Shown: one piece after another, positions 37,848-46,674 of the stretch
Layout of the letters: each line of letters starts with the position of its first letter
Numbering within the stretch: position 1 is the stretch's first letter
NCBI GenBank assembly: GCA_051746985.1
Contig: JBNJFP010000008.1
Span: 40,239 to 104,238, forward strand
Direction: 5' to 3'
DNA: 64,000 nt
Source: Fodinibius sp051746985
GTDB taxonomy: Bacteria > Bacteroidota > Rhodothermia > Balneolales > Balneolaceae
Translations under genes and position numbers: made by a program
Notes under the pieces: model-generated
Seen by the model: the letters and a program-made list of their open reading frames with translations, nothing else
Databases searched by the model: none
What the model was told of the DNA's origin: nothing

Positions 37848-38699
37848 ATGAGTATTCTTATTGCCGATAGTGGAGCCACTAAAACGGAGTGGTGTCTGGT
37901 AAACGGGGCCCCAAAAACAATTTTTACAGAGGGATTAAATCCCTATTATCATACTACCGAGAGCATTAAAAAAGTTATTCAGGAGCATTTACTGCCCGAG
38001 CTTGACGAGCATATTGAAGAAATTTTTTTCTATGGGGCCGGTTGTGACAGTGAATCGAAATACCAAGTATTGAAGGATGCCCTTGAAGTATGTTTCCCGG
38101 ATTCAGAAAATCACATTGAGCACGATTTGCTGGGAGCGGCACGAGCTTGTTTTTTAGACCAGCCCGGGATTGCGTGCATTCTTGGAACCGGTTCCAACTC
38201 TTGCCTTTACGACGGAGAAAAAATCCTCGAACATATTCCTTCGCTGGCGTTTATCCTTGGGGATGAGGGCAGTGCTGGATATTTTGGAAAGCAGCTTATA
38301 AACAAGTATTTCCGTTTTGAACTGCCGGATGAGTTGAAAGACGATCTGGAGAAAAATTATAATATGTCGCTTGATTACATCACCAAAGGATTATACGACG
38401 GAGATCAGAAAAGTCGTTTTATTGCATCTTACGGGTCGTTTCTGGGAGAACATGCCAATCATCCTTTTGTGAAAAAGATGCTGCGAGAGGGGTTTGAAAG
38501 TTTTGTTTCGCGGATTGTATTGAACTACACCAATGCCGAAGATTATGAGGTTCGGTTTATTGGTTCGGTGGCCTTTGCTTACCAAGATTTAATTAAAGAG
38601 ATTCTGCAAGGGCATGGTCTCAGAGCAGGACTTTTTATAAAGAATCCCATGGAACGACTGGTAACCTATCACACTGATCCAGCCCTGCAACAATCGTGA
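37848..38699 (+). CDS. BadF/BadG-type N-acetylglucosamine kinase-like protein
   Basis: A 283-residue ASKHA-fold ATPase. Phosphate-1 is LIADSGATKTEWCLVNGAPK at the N-terminus, the central region has GIACILGTGSNSCLYDGEKI, and ILGDEGSAGYFGKQLINKYF is the typical GDEGS motif of bacterial GlcNAc-kinase-like proteins. These proteins are common in Bacteroidota and probably phosphorylate amino sugars from cell-wall recycling. The exact sugar is not readable. A candidate promoter precedes it, and tatD overlaps its stop by four bases. Confidence 0.85.
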   Translation: MSILIADSGATKTEWCLVNGAPKTIFTEGLNPYYHTTESIKKVIQEHLLPELDEHIEEIFFYGAGCDSESKYQVLKDALEVCFPDSENHIEHDLLGAARACFLDQPGIACILGTGSNSCLYDGEKILEHIPSLAFILGDEGSAGYFGKQLINKYFRFELPDELKDDLEKNYNMSLDYITKGLYDGDQKSRFIASYGSFLGEHANHPFVKKMLREGFESFVSRIVLNYTNAEDYEVRFIGSVAFAYQDLIKEILQGHGLRAGLFIKNPMERLVTYHTDPALQQS

Positions 38700-39457
38700 T
38701 TGATACCCATTGCCACCTGTATCTCGACCAGTTTGAAAATGACCTTGATGAAGTATTAGGCCGGGCCGCCGATGCCGGGATAACTCATATTTTTCTGCCG
38801 GCCATCGATCTGGATTCGTTACCCAAAATGGAGCAGCTGTCCCATCCCAACATTCACTTTCACAAAATGGCTGGTATTCATCCCACCAGTATCAATGATG
38901 GCAAAAGAACGAATGAAGAAACACTGGCCGAGCTGTGTCGCAAAGATGATTTCGTGGCGGTGGGAGAAACGGGACTGGATTATTATTGGGATGAGAGCTA
39001 CAAGCAGCAGCAAAAGGAGAGCCTGCGGATGCACTGTCGTGTAGCCAAAGCTGTAGAAAAGCCAATCGTGCTTCACAACCGCGATAGTACCACCGACCTG
39101 CTTGACATTATCGAAGAGCAACAGGATGGAAACCTATCGGGGGTGTGGCACTCTTTTACGGGAACCGAGGAAGAGGGCAAACGTGCTATCGACTTGGGAT
39201 TGGCGTTGGGAATAGGAGGTATTTTTACCTTTAGAAATGCCAACGTTGATGAAGCGGTGAAACAACTGCCAATCGATCAAATGATTCTCGAAACCGATGC
39301 ACCCTATTTGGCTCCACATCCCAAAAGAGGAAAACGGAACGAACCTGCCTTTGTAAAATATACCGCGGAGCGGCTGGCCGAGGTGATGGATTTACCGGTC
39401 GAAGAAGTAGAGGTATTAACAGATGAGAATGCGTTCCGACTTTTTGGCATCAGCTAA
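38696..39457 (+). CDS. tatD: TatD family metal-dependent hydrolase
   Basis: A 253-residue TIM-barrel DNase-like hydrolase. It starts at a GTG that overlaps the kinase stop. Metal ligands are in IDTHCHLYLDQF at the start, VGETGLDYYWD, PIVLHNRDS, GVWHSFTGTEEEG and ILETDAPYLAPHPKRGKRNE, the complete TatD signature set. Relatives include TatD and YcfH, which have 3'-5' exonuclease activity on DNA and can act in repair; the specific paralogue cannot be resolved. The 3' end overlaps that of the convergent pdxB gene by 8 bases. Confidence 0.9.
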   Translation: MIDTHCHLYLDQFENDLDEVLGRAADAGITHIFLPAIDLDSLPKMEQLSHPNIHFHKMAGIHPTSINDGKRTNEETLAELCRKDDFVAVGETGLDYYWDESYKQQQKESLRMHCRVAKAVEKPIVLHNRDSTTDLLDIIEEQQDGNLSGVWHSFTGTEEEGKRAIDLGLALGIGGIFTFRNANVDEAVKQLPIDQMILETDAPYLAPHPKRGKRNEPAFVKYTAERLAEVMDLPVEEVEVLTDENAFRLFGIS

Positions 39458-40577
39458 TTTGAGAAAATCCTAACTTCGTCAGAACTGGATATTTGACCAA
39501 ATAACTTTCCGGTAACTGGATATTGTTAAACTCCTGTCTCAGGGGAAATTCGGCACGTAACCTGTTGAATTGCTCTCCGCTATTCTCCGGACTTTTTGTA
39601 ATAATTTTTTCAAGTTGCGTCTCATATTTTTTTATGGGATGAAGCTCGCTCAGCAGTGAAGAAAGTGAATGGAACTGGGAAAGATCACGATCGAATGTAG
39701 TCACAGAATGTTCGTCTTCTTGTTGAGGCGGCGCTAAATTAAAATGGGTGATAAGCTCATCGGCAATAAATTTAGAGGCATTTTGCTTGGCCTGCACCGA
39801 GTATCCAGCAATATGCGGTGTTTTTAGGAATGCTACTGCGGCGGTATCTGGATGGATCTCTGGTTCATCTTCCCAAGTATCAATAATGACATCCCGAACG
39901 GTGCCTGTTTTCATGGCATTAAGCAGATCCTTTTCGCTTATTACACCTCCACGCGCTGAATTTATAACAAGATGGTAGGTGTTGGTAGACAATTTTTTTT
40001 CGTCCAGCCAATGAAATGTTGGATGATTACCACCGCGATTGAGTGGGGTATGGAAGGTTAAAATATCGCAATCAAGCACTTCTTGTTGGTTTACCGAGCA
40101 AAAGTCAGGGTCGCGCTTTTCACGAGGGGGGTCGTAAAGGACCGTCTGCCATCCCAATCGATCTAATAGCTGATGGACCTCAGTTCCAACATGTCCAACG
40201 CCAATAATTCCGATGGAATGATTCGAAAGGTCTTTGCTTCGATTTTCTGCCCAAAGAAGCAGCGCCGCAGCCACATATTCGGCTACCGATCGGGCATTGC
40301 ACCCGGCGGCATCAGCAAAGTGAATATTATGTTTGCTTAGATACTGCTGGTCCACGTGATCGGTGCCCGATGAACCGGTGCCAATGAATTCCAGCTGCGA
40401 TGGAATAGTTGACAGGCTCTTTTTGTTGATGGGGATCACCGTACGGACAAGTATGGCATGGGCTTGGTCAACCTTGGCTGGTAAACCCCGGGCCGGATCA
40501 AAAAGTTGTAAATTTATGCTTTCAGGTAGATAAGCCTGTATATTATATAGATATTTATCGGCTAAAACGTTGATCAT
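39450..40577 (-). CDS. pdxB: Erythronate-4-phosphate dehydrogenase
   Basis: A 375-residue D-2-hydroxyacid dehydrogenase family member. The NAD-binding motif HSIGIIGVGHVGTEVHQLLD lies at about residues 121-140, the catalytic Arg is in VINSARGGVISEKDLL, and TPHIAGYSVQAKQNASKF supplies the His region; the latter is the PdxB variant, in contrast to the serine-glycine pattern of SerA. A C-terminal domain of about 90 residues beyond the dehydrogenase core is typical of PdxB. It would oxidise 4-phosphoerythronate in the DXP-independent branch of PLP synthesis. It is convergent with tatD, with overlapping ends. Confidence 0.9.
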   Translation of the reverse strand: MINVLADKYLYNIQAYLPESINLQLFDPARGLPAKVDQAHAILVRTVIPINKKSLSTIPSQLEFIGTGSSGTDHVDQQYLSKHNIHFADAAGCNARSVAEYVAAALLLWAENRSKDLSNHSIGIIGVGHVGTEVHQLLDRLGWQTVLYDPPREKRDPDFCSVNQQEVLDCDILTFHTPLNRGGNHPTFHWLDEKKLSTNTYHLVINSARGGVISEKDLLNAMKTGTVRDVIIDTWEDEPEIHPDTAAVAFLKTPHIAGYSVQAKQNASKFIADELITHFNLAPPQQEDEHSVTTFDRDLSQFHSLSSLLSELHPIKKYETQLEKIITKSPENSGEQFNRLRAEFPLRQEFNNIQLPESYLVKYPVLTKLGFSQIS

Positions 40578-40635
40578 CAGGTTGATAGCATGTTAGAAAG
40601 AATATTTAGCACCGAATAATTAAAGATATCATTAT

Positions 40636-41982
40636 ATGACATCCAAAGGGTTTAATACAGTTTCATTAATTCGTAAAAAGCGAGATAGCCAACCATTAAA
40701 CAGAGATGAGATTGCCTATCTGATCGATCAATATACCAAAGATGAGGTGCCTGATTATCAGATGAGTGCATTTTTAATGGCTTCATATTTGAATGGATTG
40801 AATGAGGATGAAGCTGCAGCGTTGACTCATTCAATGTTGCATTCGGGACGCGTGCTCGATTTAAGTCAGATCTCCGGTAAAAAGGTGGATAAACATTCTA
40901 CCGGCGGCGTTGGGGATAAACTTTCCCTTATTTTGGCGCCCATTGTCGCCAGTTGGGGCGTTCCGGTGCCCATGATTTCGGGTCGTGGCCTGGGACATAC
41001 CGGCGGAACGCTCGACAAAATGGAGTCGATTCCAGGTTTCAATGTGGATATGACGCTGGAGCGGTATCAGCAAATTCTGGAAAAGTGTGGTATGGTGATG
41101 GCGGGACAGACCGAGGAGGTGGCTCCTGCAGATAAACGATTATATGCGCTGCGGGATGTCACGGCGACGGTAGAATCCATTCCTTTGATCGCGGGTAGCA
41201 TTATGAGTAAAAAGTTGGCCGAAGGTATTGACGCTTTGGTTTTGGATGTGAAATTTGGATCAGGTGCGTTTATGAAAACGAAAGAAGATGCTCAGAAATT
41301 AGCCGAGACGCTGGTGGCTATTGGGGAAGATTTTGGAAAAGAAACCATTGCTTATCTTACAAATATGAACCAGCCGCTGGGATATAAAATTGGTAACTGG
41401 CTGGAAGTAGAGGAGTCGATGGATGGTCTCCAAGGCAACGGCCCTGATGATGTAATGGAGGTGTCCCACATGCTGGCTGGTACGATGATCATGCTTGGTG
41501 GTAAAGCGGAATCTGTTGAGGAAGGAATAGAGATGAGTCATGAAGCTGTGGAAAATGGGCAGGCGTTTGAAAAGTGGCTTGAGCTTACTGAAGAGCAGGG
41601 CGGTGATCCCAGCGTGCTAAAAGATTTTTCTGCCTATGACCATGCTGATCATTCATTTGAGTTTGGAGCTCCACAAGCAGGATATATTACTGAAATTGAT
41701 GCTTACAACATTGGTATGGCCTCGCTGGAGTTGGGCGCTGGACGTAAGAAAAAAGACGATATTATTGATCCGGCGGCAGGAATTGAGCTGCATCATAAAA
41801 TAGGGGCCAGGGTAGAGCAGGGAGAGCCATTAGTTACCGGTTATGTGAATGATCAATCGTTGGTTGAAATTTCAGAAGAGTATCTGCAGGATTCTTTTAG
41901 CATCAGCGATAACAAGCCCAAAGCAATAAATATGATTACGCATCGCGTTGATCGTGAGGGCATACATAATTTAATTGGCTGA
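40636..41982 (+). CDS. deoA: Pyrimidine-nucleoside / thymidine phosphorylase
   Basis: A 448-residue enzyme that cleaves thymidine or other pyrimidine nucleosides with phosphate. The phosphate-binding signature is KKVDKHSTGGVGDKLSLILA, followed by SGRGLGHTGGTLDKMESIPG. VTATVESIPLIAGSIMSKKL and LVLDVKFGSGAFMKT complete the active site. The C-terminal PYNP domain ends the protein. Whether it is thymidine-specific (DeoA) or broad (Pdp) cannot be told from the sequence. It is convergent with the TauE/SafE gene, which begins 6 bases past its stop. Confidence 0.9.
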   Translation: MTSKGFNTVSLIRKKRDSQPLNRDEIAYLIDQYTKDEVPDYQMSAFLMASYLNGLNEDEAAALTHSMLHSGRVLDLSQISGKKVDKHSTGGVGDKLSLILAPIVASWGVPVPMISGRGLGHTGGTLDKMESIPGFNVDMTLERYQQILEKCGMVMAGQTEEVAPADKRLYALRDVTATVESIPLIAGSIMSKKLAEGIDALVLDVKFGSGAFMKTKEDAQKLAETLVAIGEDFGKETIAYLTNMNQPLGYKIGNWLEVEESMDGLQGNGPDDVMEVSHMLAGTMIMLGGKAESVEEGIEMSHEAVENGQAFEKWLELTEEQGGDPSVLKDFSAYDHADHSFEFGAPQAGYITEIDAYNIGMASLELGAGRKKKDDIIDPAAGIELHHKIGARVEQGEPLVTGYVNDQSLVEISEEYLQDSFSISDNKPKAINMITHRVDREGIHNLIG

Positions 41983-41988
41983 CTTTCT

Positions 41989-42813
41989 TTAGCCGCCCGG
42001 GGTAGTGCCCCCACTAACCAGATAGATTCCCAGTGCTACAAGTACCAATGCCAGGGCTACTTTGAGCTTTTTAACTTGTATTCGCTGAGCTATATACCAT
42101 CCACCTACGGTACCAATTAGCAATGGTATGACTAAAATACCGGCCAGCGTCCAGTCTACTGCTCCCTGAATGGAATAACCTATTGTGGCCATCCCCGAAA
42201 TAAAAATGGATTGAACTTGTGCCAGGCCAACCGAGAGTAGCATTGGGGCTCCCAAAACAACCAACAGAGGTACGGCCAGAACGGGTCCGCCAACGCCTAA
42301 TAATCCACCGGGCAAACCTACAGCAACTCCAACAAATCCCATCCAAACAAGTCCTTTAAAGCTGTCGATATCAAGCCTTTTGTCGGGAGTAAGTTCATTG
42401 TATTGTCGGTAAAGGATGATGAGGCCGGTAAAGAATACGAACAGTCCCAAAATAACTGCGAACGTTGCCGTGTCTAAAAGCTTATTTATTTCGGAGCCGG
42501 CATATGCTCCTGCAACTGAAGTTAAACTGAGAACCATCGCCGCTTTAAATGCGACTTTCCCTTTTAGTTGTCCAGATCTGAGGTAGCCCAGACTCCCTAC
42601 AATGCCTGTAGCAATAAACATCGCACTTGCTGTGCCTGCTACGGTTCCGGGATCCAGCGGCAATAACACAAAAAGAGCGATGGTTACGAAAATACCGCCT
42701 GGGCCTATGGTCGTGATACACACTCCGCCAATCAGGGCGATAATGATCAGCAAGATAAGCATTGCCACACTAACGGAGGTTCCTCCAAGCACAAAAGTAG
42801 TTAGTAAAGTCAT
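41989..42813 (-). CDS. TauE/SafE family permease
   Basis: A 274-residue membrane protein with about eight hydrophobic segments in two repeats. The glycine- and proline-rich GGVCITTIGPGGIFVTIALF near the start and VGLPGGLLGVGGPVLAVPLL in the second half are the duplicated family signature. Members export sulfite, sulfoacetate or other small anions; the substrate is unknown here. It starts 12 bases after the stop of the Nramp-fold gene, so the two transporters are likely co-expressed. Confidence 0.88.
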   Translation of the reverse strand: MTLLTTFVLGGTSVSVAMLILLIIIALIGGVCITTIGPGGIFVTIALFVLLPLDPGTVAGTASAMFIATGIVGSLGYLRSGQLKGKVAFKAAMVLSLTSVAGAYAGSEINKLLDTATFAVILGLFVFFTGLIILYRQYNELTPDKRLDIDSFKGLVWMGFVGVAVGLPGGLLGVGGPVLAVPLLVVLGAPMLLSVGLAQVQSIFISGMATIGYSIQGAVDWTLAGILVIPLLIGTVGGWYIAQRIQVKKLKVALALVLVALGIYLVSGGTTPGG

Positions 42814-42825
42814 TAGGAATAGGTT

Positions 42826-44073
42826 TTATGCCAGCATTCCACCGAAAATTGCCTCGAGAACCCCTCTTCCAGAATTGATGGCAATATAAATTGAAAAGAG
42901 TACTAATACGACATTTGCAAGGTTCAACTTCCAGTTATTTGTTCGATCGCCCATTAGGTTTTTGTCGTTGACAGCCCAGAAAAGTAATGCTGCGGTGATC
43001 GGTAATCCAAAAACACCGTTATAGGCAGGAAATAAAGTCACCATTTCTACAACGCTTAGCCCAGTAATCTCCGAGACGAGCGGTGAAAACATCCCAATAA
43101 CAATAGATCCGGCAAAAATTATTTTAAACGTTTTGCTGCTTCCTTCTTCGTGATCAATGTCGAGTGCCTCAAGAATCATAAAAGGGACGGTCCACATAAT
43201 GGGAACAATGCTGTTAAAGGCGGCTGCAATCACCCCAATGAGAAAAACGATCATGGCCCATTGTCCGAGCACGATTTCAAGGGCTTCACCCGGAGCAATA
43301 AATGAAGAGAGTTCGGTGTAACCTGCAGGACGTAATACCGCTGCCGAGACAATAATAATGGCTAGGGTGATAAGTCCACCAACCGTATAGCCAAGGCTAA
43401 GATCAGTGCGCATCATTCGAACGTGTTTTTGGTCATTCCATCCTTTTTGTTTTACGAGGATAGATTCCAGAAAAAAGTTAGGCCATAGCGCAGTCGTTCC
43501 AAGGATGGCAGCTCCCATTACCATAGCGCCGGTATCCGGAATGGAAGGGATAAAGCCTTTCATGGTATCGACCAAGGAAGGTTCGCTGGCTCCTGCTACA
43601 ACCAGATACAACACCAACAACAGAAACATCATGGCCGTCATGACTTTTTCGACATACGAATAATTAAGGACACCGACCAGAATAGCACAGATGCCCGTAA
43701 CGATAGCAAGGGGTTGCCATGAGACCGCTCCACCGGATAGAATTTCAAAACTTTTACCAACAGCAGCCGTAAGTCCCAGCGTCCAGGCAATACATCCAAC
43801 CGATAAAAATAACGCAATGGTAAGGGCTCCTTTTTTGCCGAGCTTTTTACGGATGAAGGTCATCAATGTATCACCAAAAATTCCCAATCGGGCACTCATA
43901 TCTTGAGCCATAAAGCCTAACAGAACCGCTCCAATAACGGCCCAAATAAGAACATAACCGTATTCCACTCCGGCTTGACTGGCGATAAAAATGGATCCCG
44001 AGCCAAAATAACTGGCAACCATTATGAATGATAATCCATACTTTTCAAAGAAGTTGGCGATAAACTCTTTCAT
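42826..44073 (-). CDS. Nramp-fold divalent metal transporter, divergent
   Basis: A 415-residue transporter with about eleven membrane segments of the LeuT/Nramp fold. The first helix reads IMVASYFGSGSIFIASQAG and continues into YGYVLIWAVIGAVLLGFMAQ and DMSARLGIFGDTL, which align with the SLC11 family. However, the canonical DPGN of helix 1 is replaced by FGSGS, and the MPHN of helix 6 by WPNF (TALWPNFFLESILVKQKG). These are the metal-binding motifs of classical MntH, so manganese or iron transport should not be assumed. It is followed by a TauE/SafE permease 12 bases later. Confidence 0.82.
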   Translation of the reverse strand: MKEFIANFFEKYGLSFIMVASYFGSGSIFIASQAGVEYGYVLIWAVIGAVLLGFMAQDMSARLGIFGDTLMTFIRKKLGKKGALTIALFLSVGCIAWTLGLTAAVGKSFEILSGGAVSWQPLAIVTGICAILVGVLNYSYVEKVMTAMMFLLLVLYLVVAGASEPSLVDTMKGFIPSIPDTGAMVMGAAILGTTALWPNFFLESILVKQKGWNDQKHVRMMRTDLSLGYTVGGLITLAIIIVSAAVLRPAGYTELSSFIAPGEALEIVLGQWAMIVFLIGVIAAAFNSIVPIMWTVPFMILEALDIDHEEGSSKTFKIIFAGSIVIGMFSPLVSEITGLSVVEMVTLFPAYNGVFGLPITAALLFWAVNDKNLMGDRTNNWKLNLANVVLVLFSIYIAINSGRGVLEAIFGGMLA

Positions 44074-44505
44074 CTACTACAGTTTTGTTGTGTTAATTTT
44101 TGTTTTGGTGGAACACTTATAAATGCTAAATCTCCGGAGAGGAGCGTCTTTCAGAAAGCTAAAGCAATAGCGTTGCTGAGGTTATGGAAATGCCACTTTA
44201 AACTTGTTGCCATAAATGGGGGGGGAGCCCTTTTGGTCGCTTAAATGCTGATTTAAAGCAATGCAAGTATAACTAATTTGATCGGGATAGTAAATTTTAA
44301 CGCAGGGTAAAATAGGAAGGTATCGGGTTATGGTTATTTCTATCTGAAAGAGAAGCTGGCGGGACTGTTTTTTTAAAATTGGTATAACATTTCGATATCC
44401 TTTACGTAAGTTGAAAAGTGATACTTTCATAAATATTTGAAGTATATTTATAATTGAAATAGAACTGATAGGGTAAGGGCAATATCAATTAAAAGTAATA
44501 ATACC
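44074..44505. other. Gene-free spacer upstream of the PspA cluster
   Basis: This AT-rich 432-base spacer separates the divergent Nramp and PspA genes. It holds a run of eight G at about 44219-44226, unusual for this genome, and the segment nearest pspA (44400-44490) is very AT-rich and should contain its promoter. I do not see a sigma-54 box, which drives pspA in enterobacteria. A minus-strand frame of 82 codons in the middle shows no recognisable motif and is not called. Confidence 0.5.
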
Positions 44506-45294
44506 ATGTTTAAACGATTTATTCGTGCAATCAAGTCGCTATTTGGTGGATTTGTAAGTTCAATGGAAGATCCGAAGTTAATTCTTGAGCAGAATATTCG
44601 GGATTTAAATGATCAGATTCCCCAGATGAATGAGAATATCGCTACAGTGAAAGCGAATAAAATTATGCTCCAGAAAGAAGTAGATAAGCTGGAGAAAAAG
44701 ATTAAAGATTTAACAGCGAAGATAAAGTCAGCCATTCAGGCAGATCGCGATGATATTGCCGAAGGCTATGCTATGCAGCTTGAAAAAGCGAAGGAAAACC
44801 TTTCTACTTCGAAACAACAGCTGCAATTTGCTGAGCAAGCCTACGAAAAAGCGCTGAAAGTGAAGAAGGCGTTTATGCGAGAAAAGGATCACAAAATCCA
44901 AGAGGCTAAAGAGGCAATGCGTGCCAGCGAGCGGGCCGAATGGCAGGGTAGAATTGCGGATGCTCTCGAGCAGTTCGAGACGGGTGGTCTTGACCAGACC
45001 CATGATGAGATGGTTAGTCGGCTAAATGAGCAAACCGCTAAAAATGAAGCTCGTATGGAGCTGGCGCTCGATAGTATTGATACCGAAACGATGGAAATTG
45101 AAGCCAATGCCGAAAAGCTCCGTGCTCATGAATTGGTTGAACAGTTTAAATCAGAAATGGGTAAAACCTCTGCTCCTGAAAAGGAAAAGAGCGTGGGCTC
45201 TTCAGATAGTGAGGGGGAAATTGAGATTGATGAAAAAGCGTCCGAAAAACAGTCTGATAAAACCATTGGTAGCAAAGAGCGATCGAAATCATAA
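44506..45294 (+). CDS. pspA: PspA/IM30 family membrane-stress protein
   Basis: A 262-residue all-helical ESCRT-III-type protein. It opens with an amphipathic helix (MFKRFIRAIKSLFGGFVSSM) for membrane binding and a DPKLILEQNIRDLNDQIPQM segment typical of PspA/Vipp1. Long coiled-coil helices fill residues 25-190, with the late helix EARMELALDSIDTETMEIEA near 186. The C-terminal tail of about 35 residues is acidic and low-complexity. It probably assembles into rods or rings that stabilise a damaged inner membrane. It leads a three-gene cluster with close spacing (9 and 6 bases); no PspB, PspC or PspF homologue is seen. Confidence 0.9.
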   Translation: MFKRFIRAIKSLFGGFVSSMEDPKLILEQNIRDLNDQIPQMNENIATVKANKIMLQKEVDKLEKKIKDLTAKIKSAIQADRDDIAEGYAMQLEKAKENLSTSKQQLQFAEQAYEKALKVKKAFMREKDHKIQEAKEAMRASERAEWQGRIADALEQFETGGLDQTHDEMVSRLNEQTAKNEARMELALDSIDTETMEIEANAEKLRAHELVEQFKSEMGKTSAPEKEKSVGSSDSEGEIEIDEKASEKQSDKTIGSKERSKS

Positions 45295-45303
45295 TGAGGC
45301 AGA

Positions 45304-45762
45304 ATGATGAGTGAGTCCAATCGCAAAGATCGAGAACGTCTTAAGGAAGAGTATAAGGCGCATTACCGAAAGATCCGTGATATAAAAGAGCAGGCTTCGC
45401 GAACCAAGCGGACTCAGAATATCGTTAGCGCGCTCAAAAGTATGGATAAGAGTGATCTACTTAATTCTTTTGATGATTTTTTGTATTCCGTAAAACATAA
45501 GTTGGCGTCGGTAGAAGCGCGGTTAGACCTGGCGATGGATAGCCTGGATGAGCAGGATAAAGGGGTAGTGGAAGAACAGGAGATGGATGAGCAATTAAGA
45601 ACATCCAAGGCTAAAGACACGCTGCGTCAGGTAAAAATGGAAATGGGTTTATTGTATCAGGAAATAGAGAAGCAAGCGAATGACATTAAAATCAATAAAA
45701 CAGTGGGCAGAGGAAGTTCAGACCCTGGGGATATTGAAGAAAATGAATTTGAGAAAGAGTGA
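45304..45762 (+). CDS. Small charged protein resembling the PspA C-terminal region
   Basis: A 152-residue soluble protein with no family I recognise. It is highly charged and predicted helical. Residues about 73-84 (EARLDLAMDSLD) match EARMELALDSID in the neighbouring PspA, and a following stretch (LRTSKAKDTLRQVKMEMG) lines up with LRAHELVEQFKSEMG there. So it looks like a duplicated and reworked PspA C-terminal segment without the membrane-binding N-terminus. It lies 9 bases after pspA, 6 bases before the next gene. It may bind the PspA polymer or its partner as a regulator; this is inference. A second ATG lies one codon downstream. Confidence 0.7.
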   Translation: MMSESNRKDRERLKEEYKAHYRKIRDIKEQASRTKRTQNIVSALKSMDKSDLLNSFDDFLYSVKHKLASVEARLDLAMDSLDEQDKGVVEEQEMDEQLRTSKAKDTLRQVKMEMGLLYQEIEKQANDIKINKTVGRGSSDPGDIEENEFEKE

Positions 45763-45768
45763 GCAGTT

Positions 45769-46665
45769 ATGAGTGATGAGCAATCCATAAACTTTACGCG
45801 CGAAGCATTTTTACATCCCATAAACCTGGTAGTATTACTTGTTGCTACCATTTCTGCATTTGCGATGAGCGGAGTGGGACAGTTCGCCAACTTGATATTG
45901 ACCATGACGTTTGGTGTGGAATTAATGTATTTGGGGATTGTTCCCCGGTTGCCCCGTTTTCGAAAAAATGTAAAACTTAAAAAAATCCGAGAGCGGAGCT
46001 CTGAAAACAAACAAAAAAATACCTTTCAGGCGCTCGATAAAAAGAGTCAGAAACGGTTTTTGGTGCTTAAACACTTGGCTAAGTTGATTAAAGAGAATTT
46101 TGATAAGCTACCATATAGTTCTCAGGGCTTGCTCGACAATATCCGCAAAAAAATTGAGGAGTTGCTATCTAATTACTTAACGTTGTTAGATCTGCATAAA
46201 CGTTATCGATTGTATATGGATACCTCGGTAGAAGACAGTTTGAAGAGCGAGGTGGAAAAGGAGGAGGCTGAAATGCAGTCGGTGAAATCTGACAGGTTAA
46301 AACGAACGCTGGCCCGACGGATAATGATACTGAAAAAGCGCATTAAAAAGTTTGAGGTGGCCAAAGAGAAGTATCTCATTTGCGAAACACATCTGGAAAC
46401 TATTGAGGATGCCATTCGCTATATTTATGAGCAGTCGATGACGATGAGTAATCCCGAAGAAATTGGATTTAAGCTCGATAATTTGCTCGAAGAAGTAGAG
46501 GAGACCTCCCAACTTATCGAAGATTTAGATAAAGATATTTTGCCTTTTGGTTCTGATCTTGATGATATAGATTTAGAGTCTGATTTCTTGGAAATTGAAG
46601 ATGAACTAAAATCTGAAGCAGAATCCAATGACCGTGTTGATGCTTCGAGCAGGATTAAAGAATAA
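45769..46665 (+). CDS. Membrane-anchored coiled-coil protein of the PspA cluster
   Basis: A 298-residue protein I do not recognise. Two adjacent hydrophobic segments at about residues 17-36 and 39-58 (INLVVLLVATISAFAMSGVG, then NLILTMTFGVELMYLGIVP) form a membrane hairpin. The rest, about 240 residues, is cytoplasmic by charge and rich in Lys, Glu and Leu helices, including an arginine/lysine-rich stretch (TLARRIMILKKRIKKFEVAK) and an acidic C-terminus. Topology suggests a membrane anchor for the PspA-type proteins encoded just upstream, a role that PspB/PspC or LiaF/LiaI play elsewhere. No sequence similarity to those is visible. Confidence 0.65.
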   Translation: MSDEQSINFTREAFLHPINLVVLLVATISAFAMSGVGQFANLILTMTFGVELMYLGIVPRLPRFRKNVKLKKIRERSSENKQKNTFQALDKKSQKRFLVLKHLAKLIKENFDKLPYSSQGLLDNIRKKIEELLSNYLTLLDLHKRYRLYMDTSVEDSLKSEVEKEEAEMQSVKSDRLKRTLARRIMILKKRIKKFEVAKEKYLICETHLETIEDAIRYIYEQSMTMSNPEEIGFKLDNLLEEVEETSQLIEDLDKDILPFGSDLDDIDLESDFLEIEDELKSEAESNDRVDASSRIKE

Positions 46666-46674
46666 ATTATTTTT

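Noticed and set aside
44182..44430. 82-codon minus-strand frame between the Nramp and pspA genes
   Set aside because: No domain, no plausible start context, and it lies where the pspA control region is expected.
44430..44505. Sigma-54 promoter upstream of pspA
   Set aside because: No TGGCAC-N5-TTGC match was found on the plus strand, and there is no pspF-like activator gene nearby.
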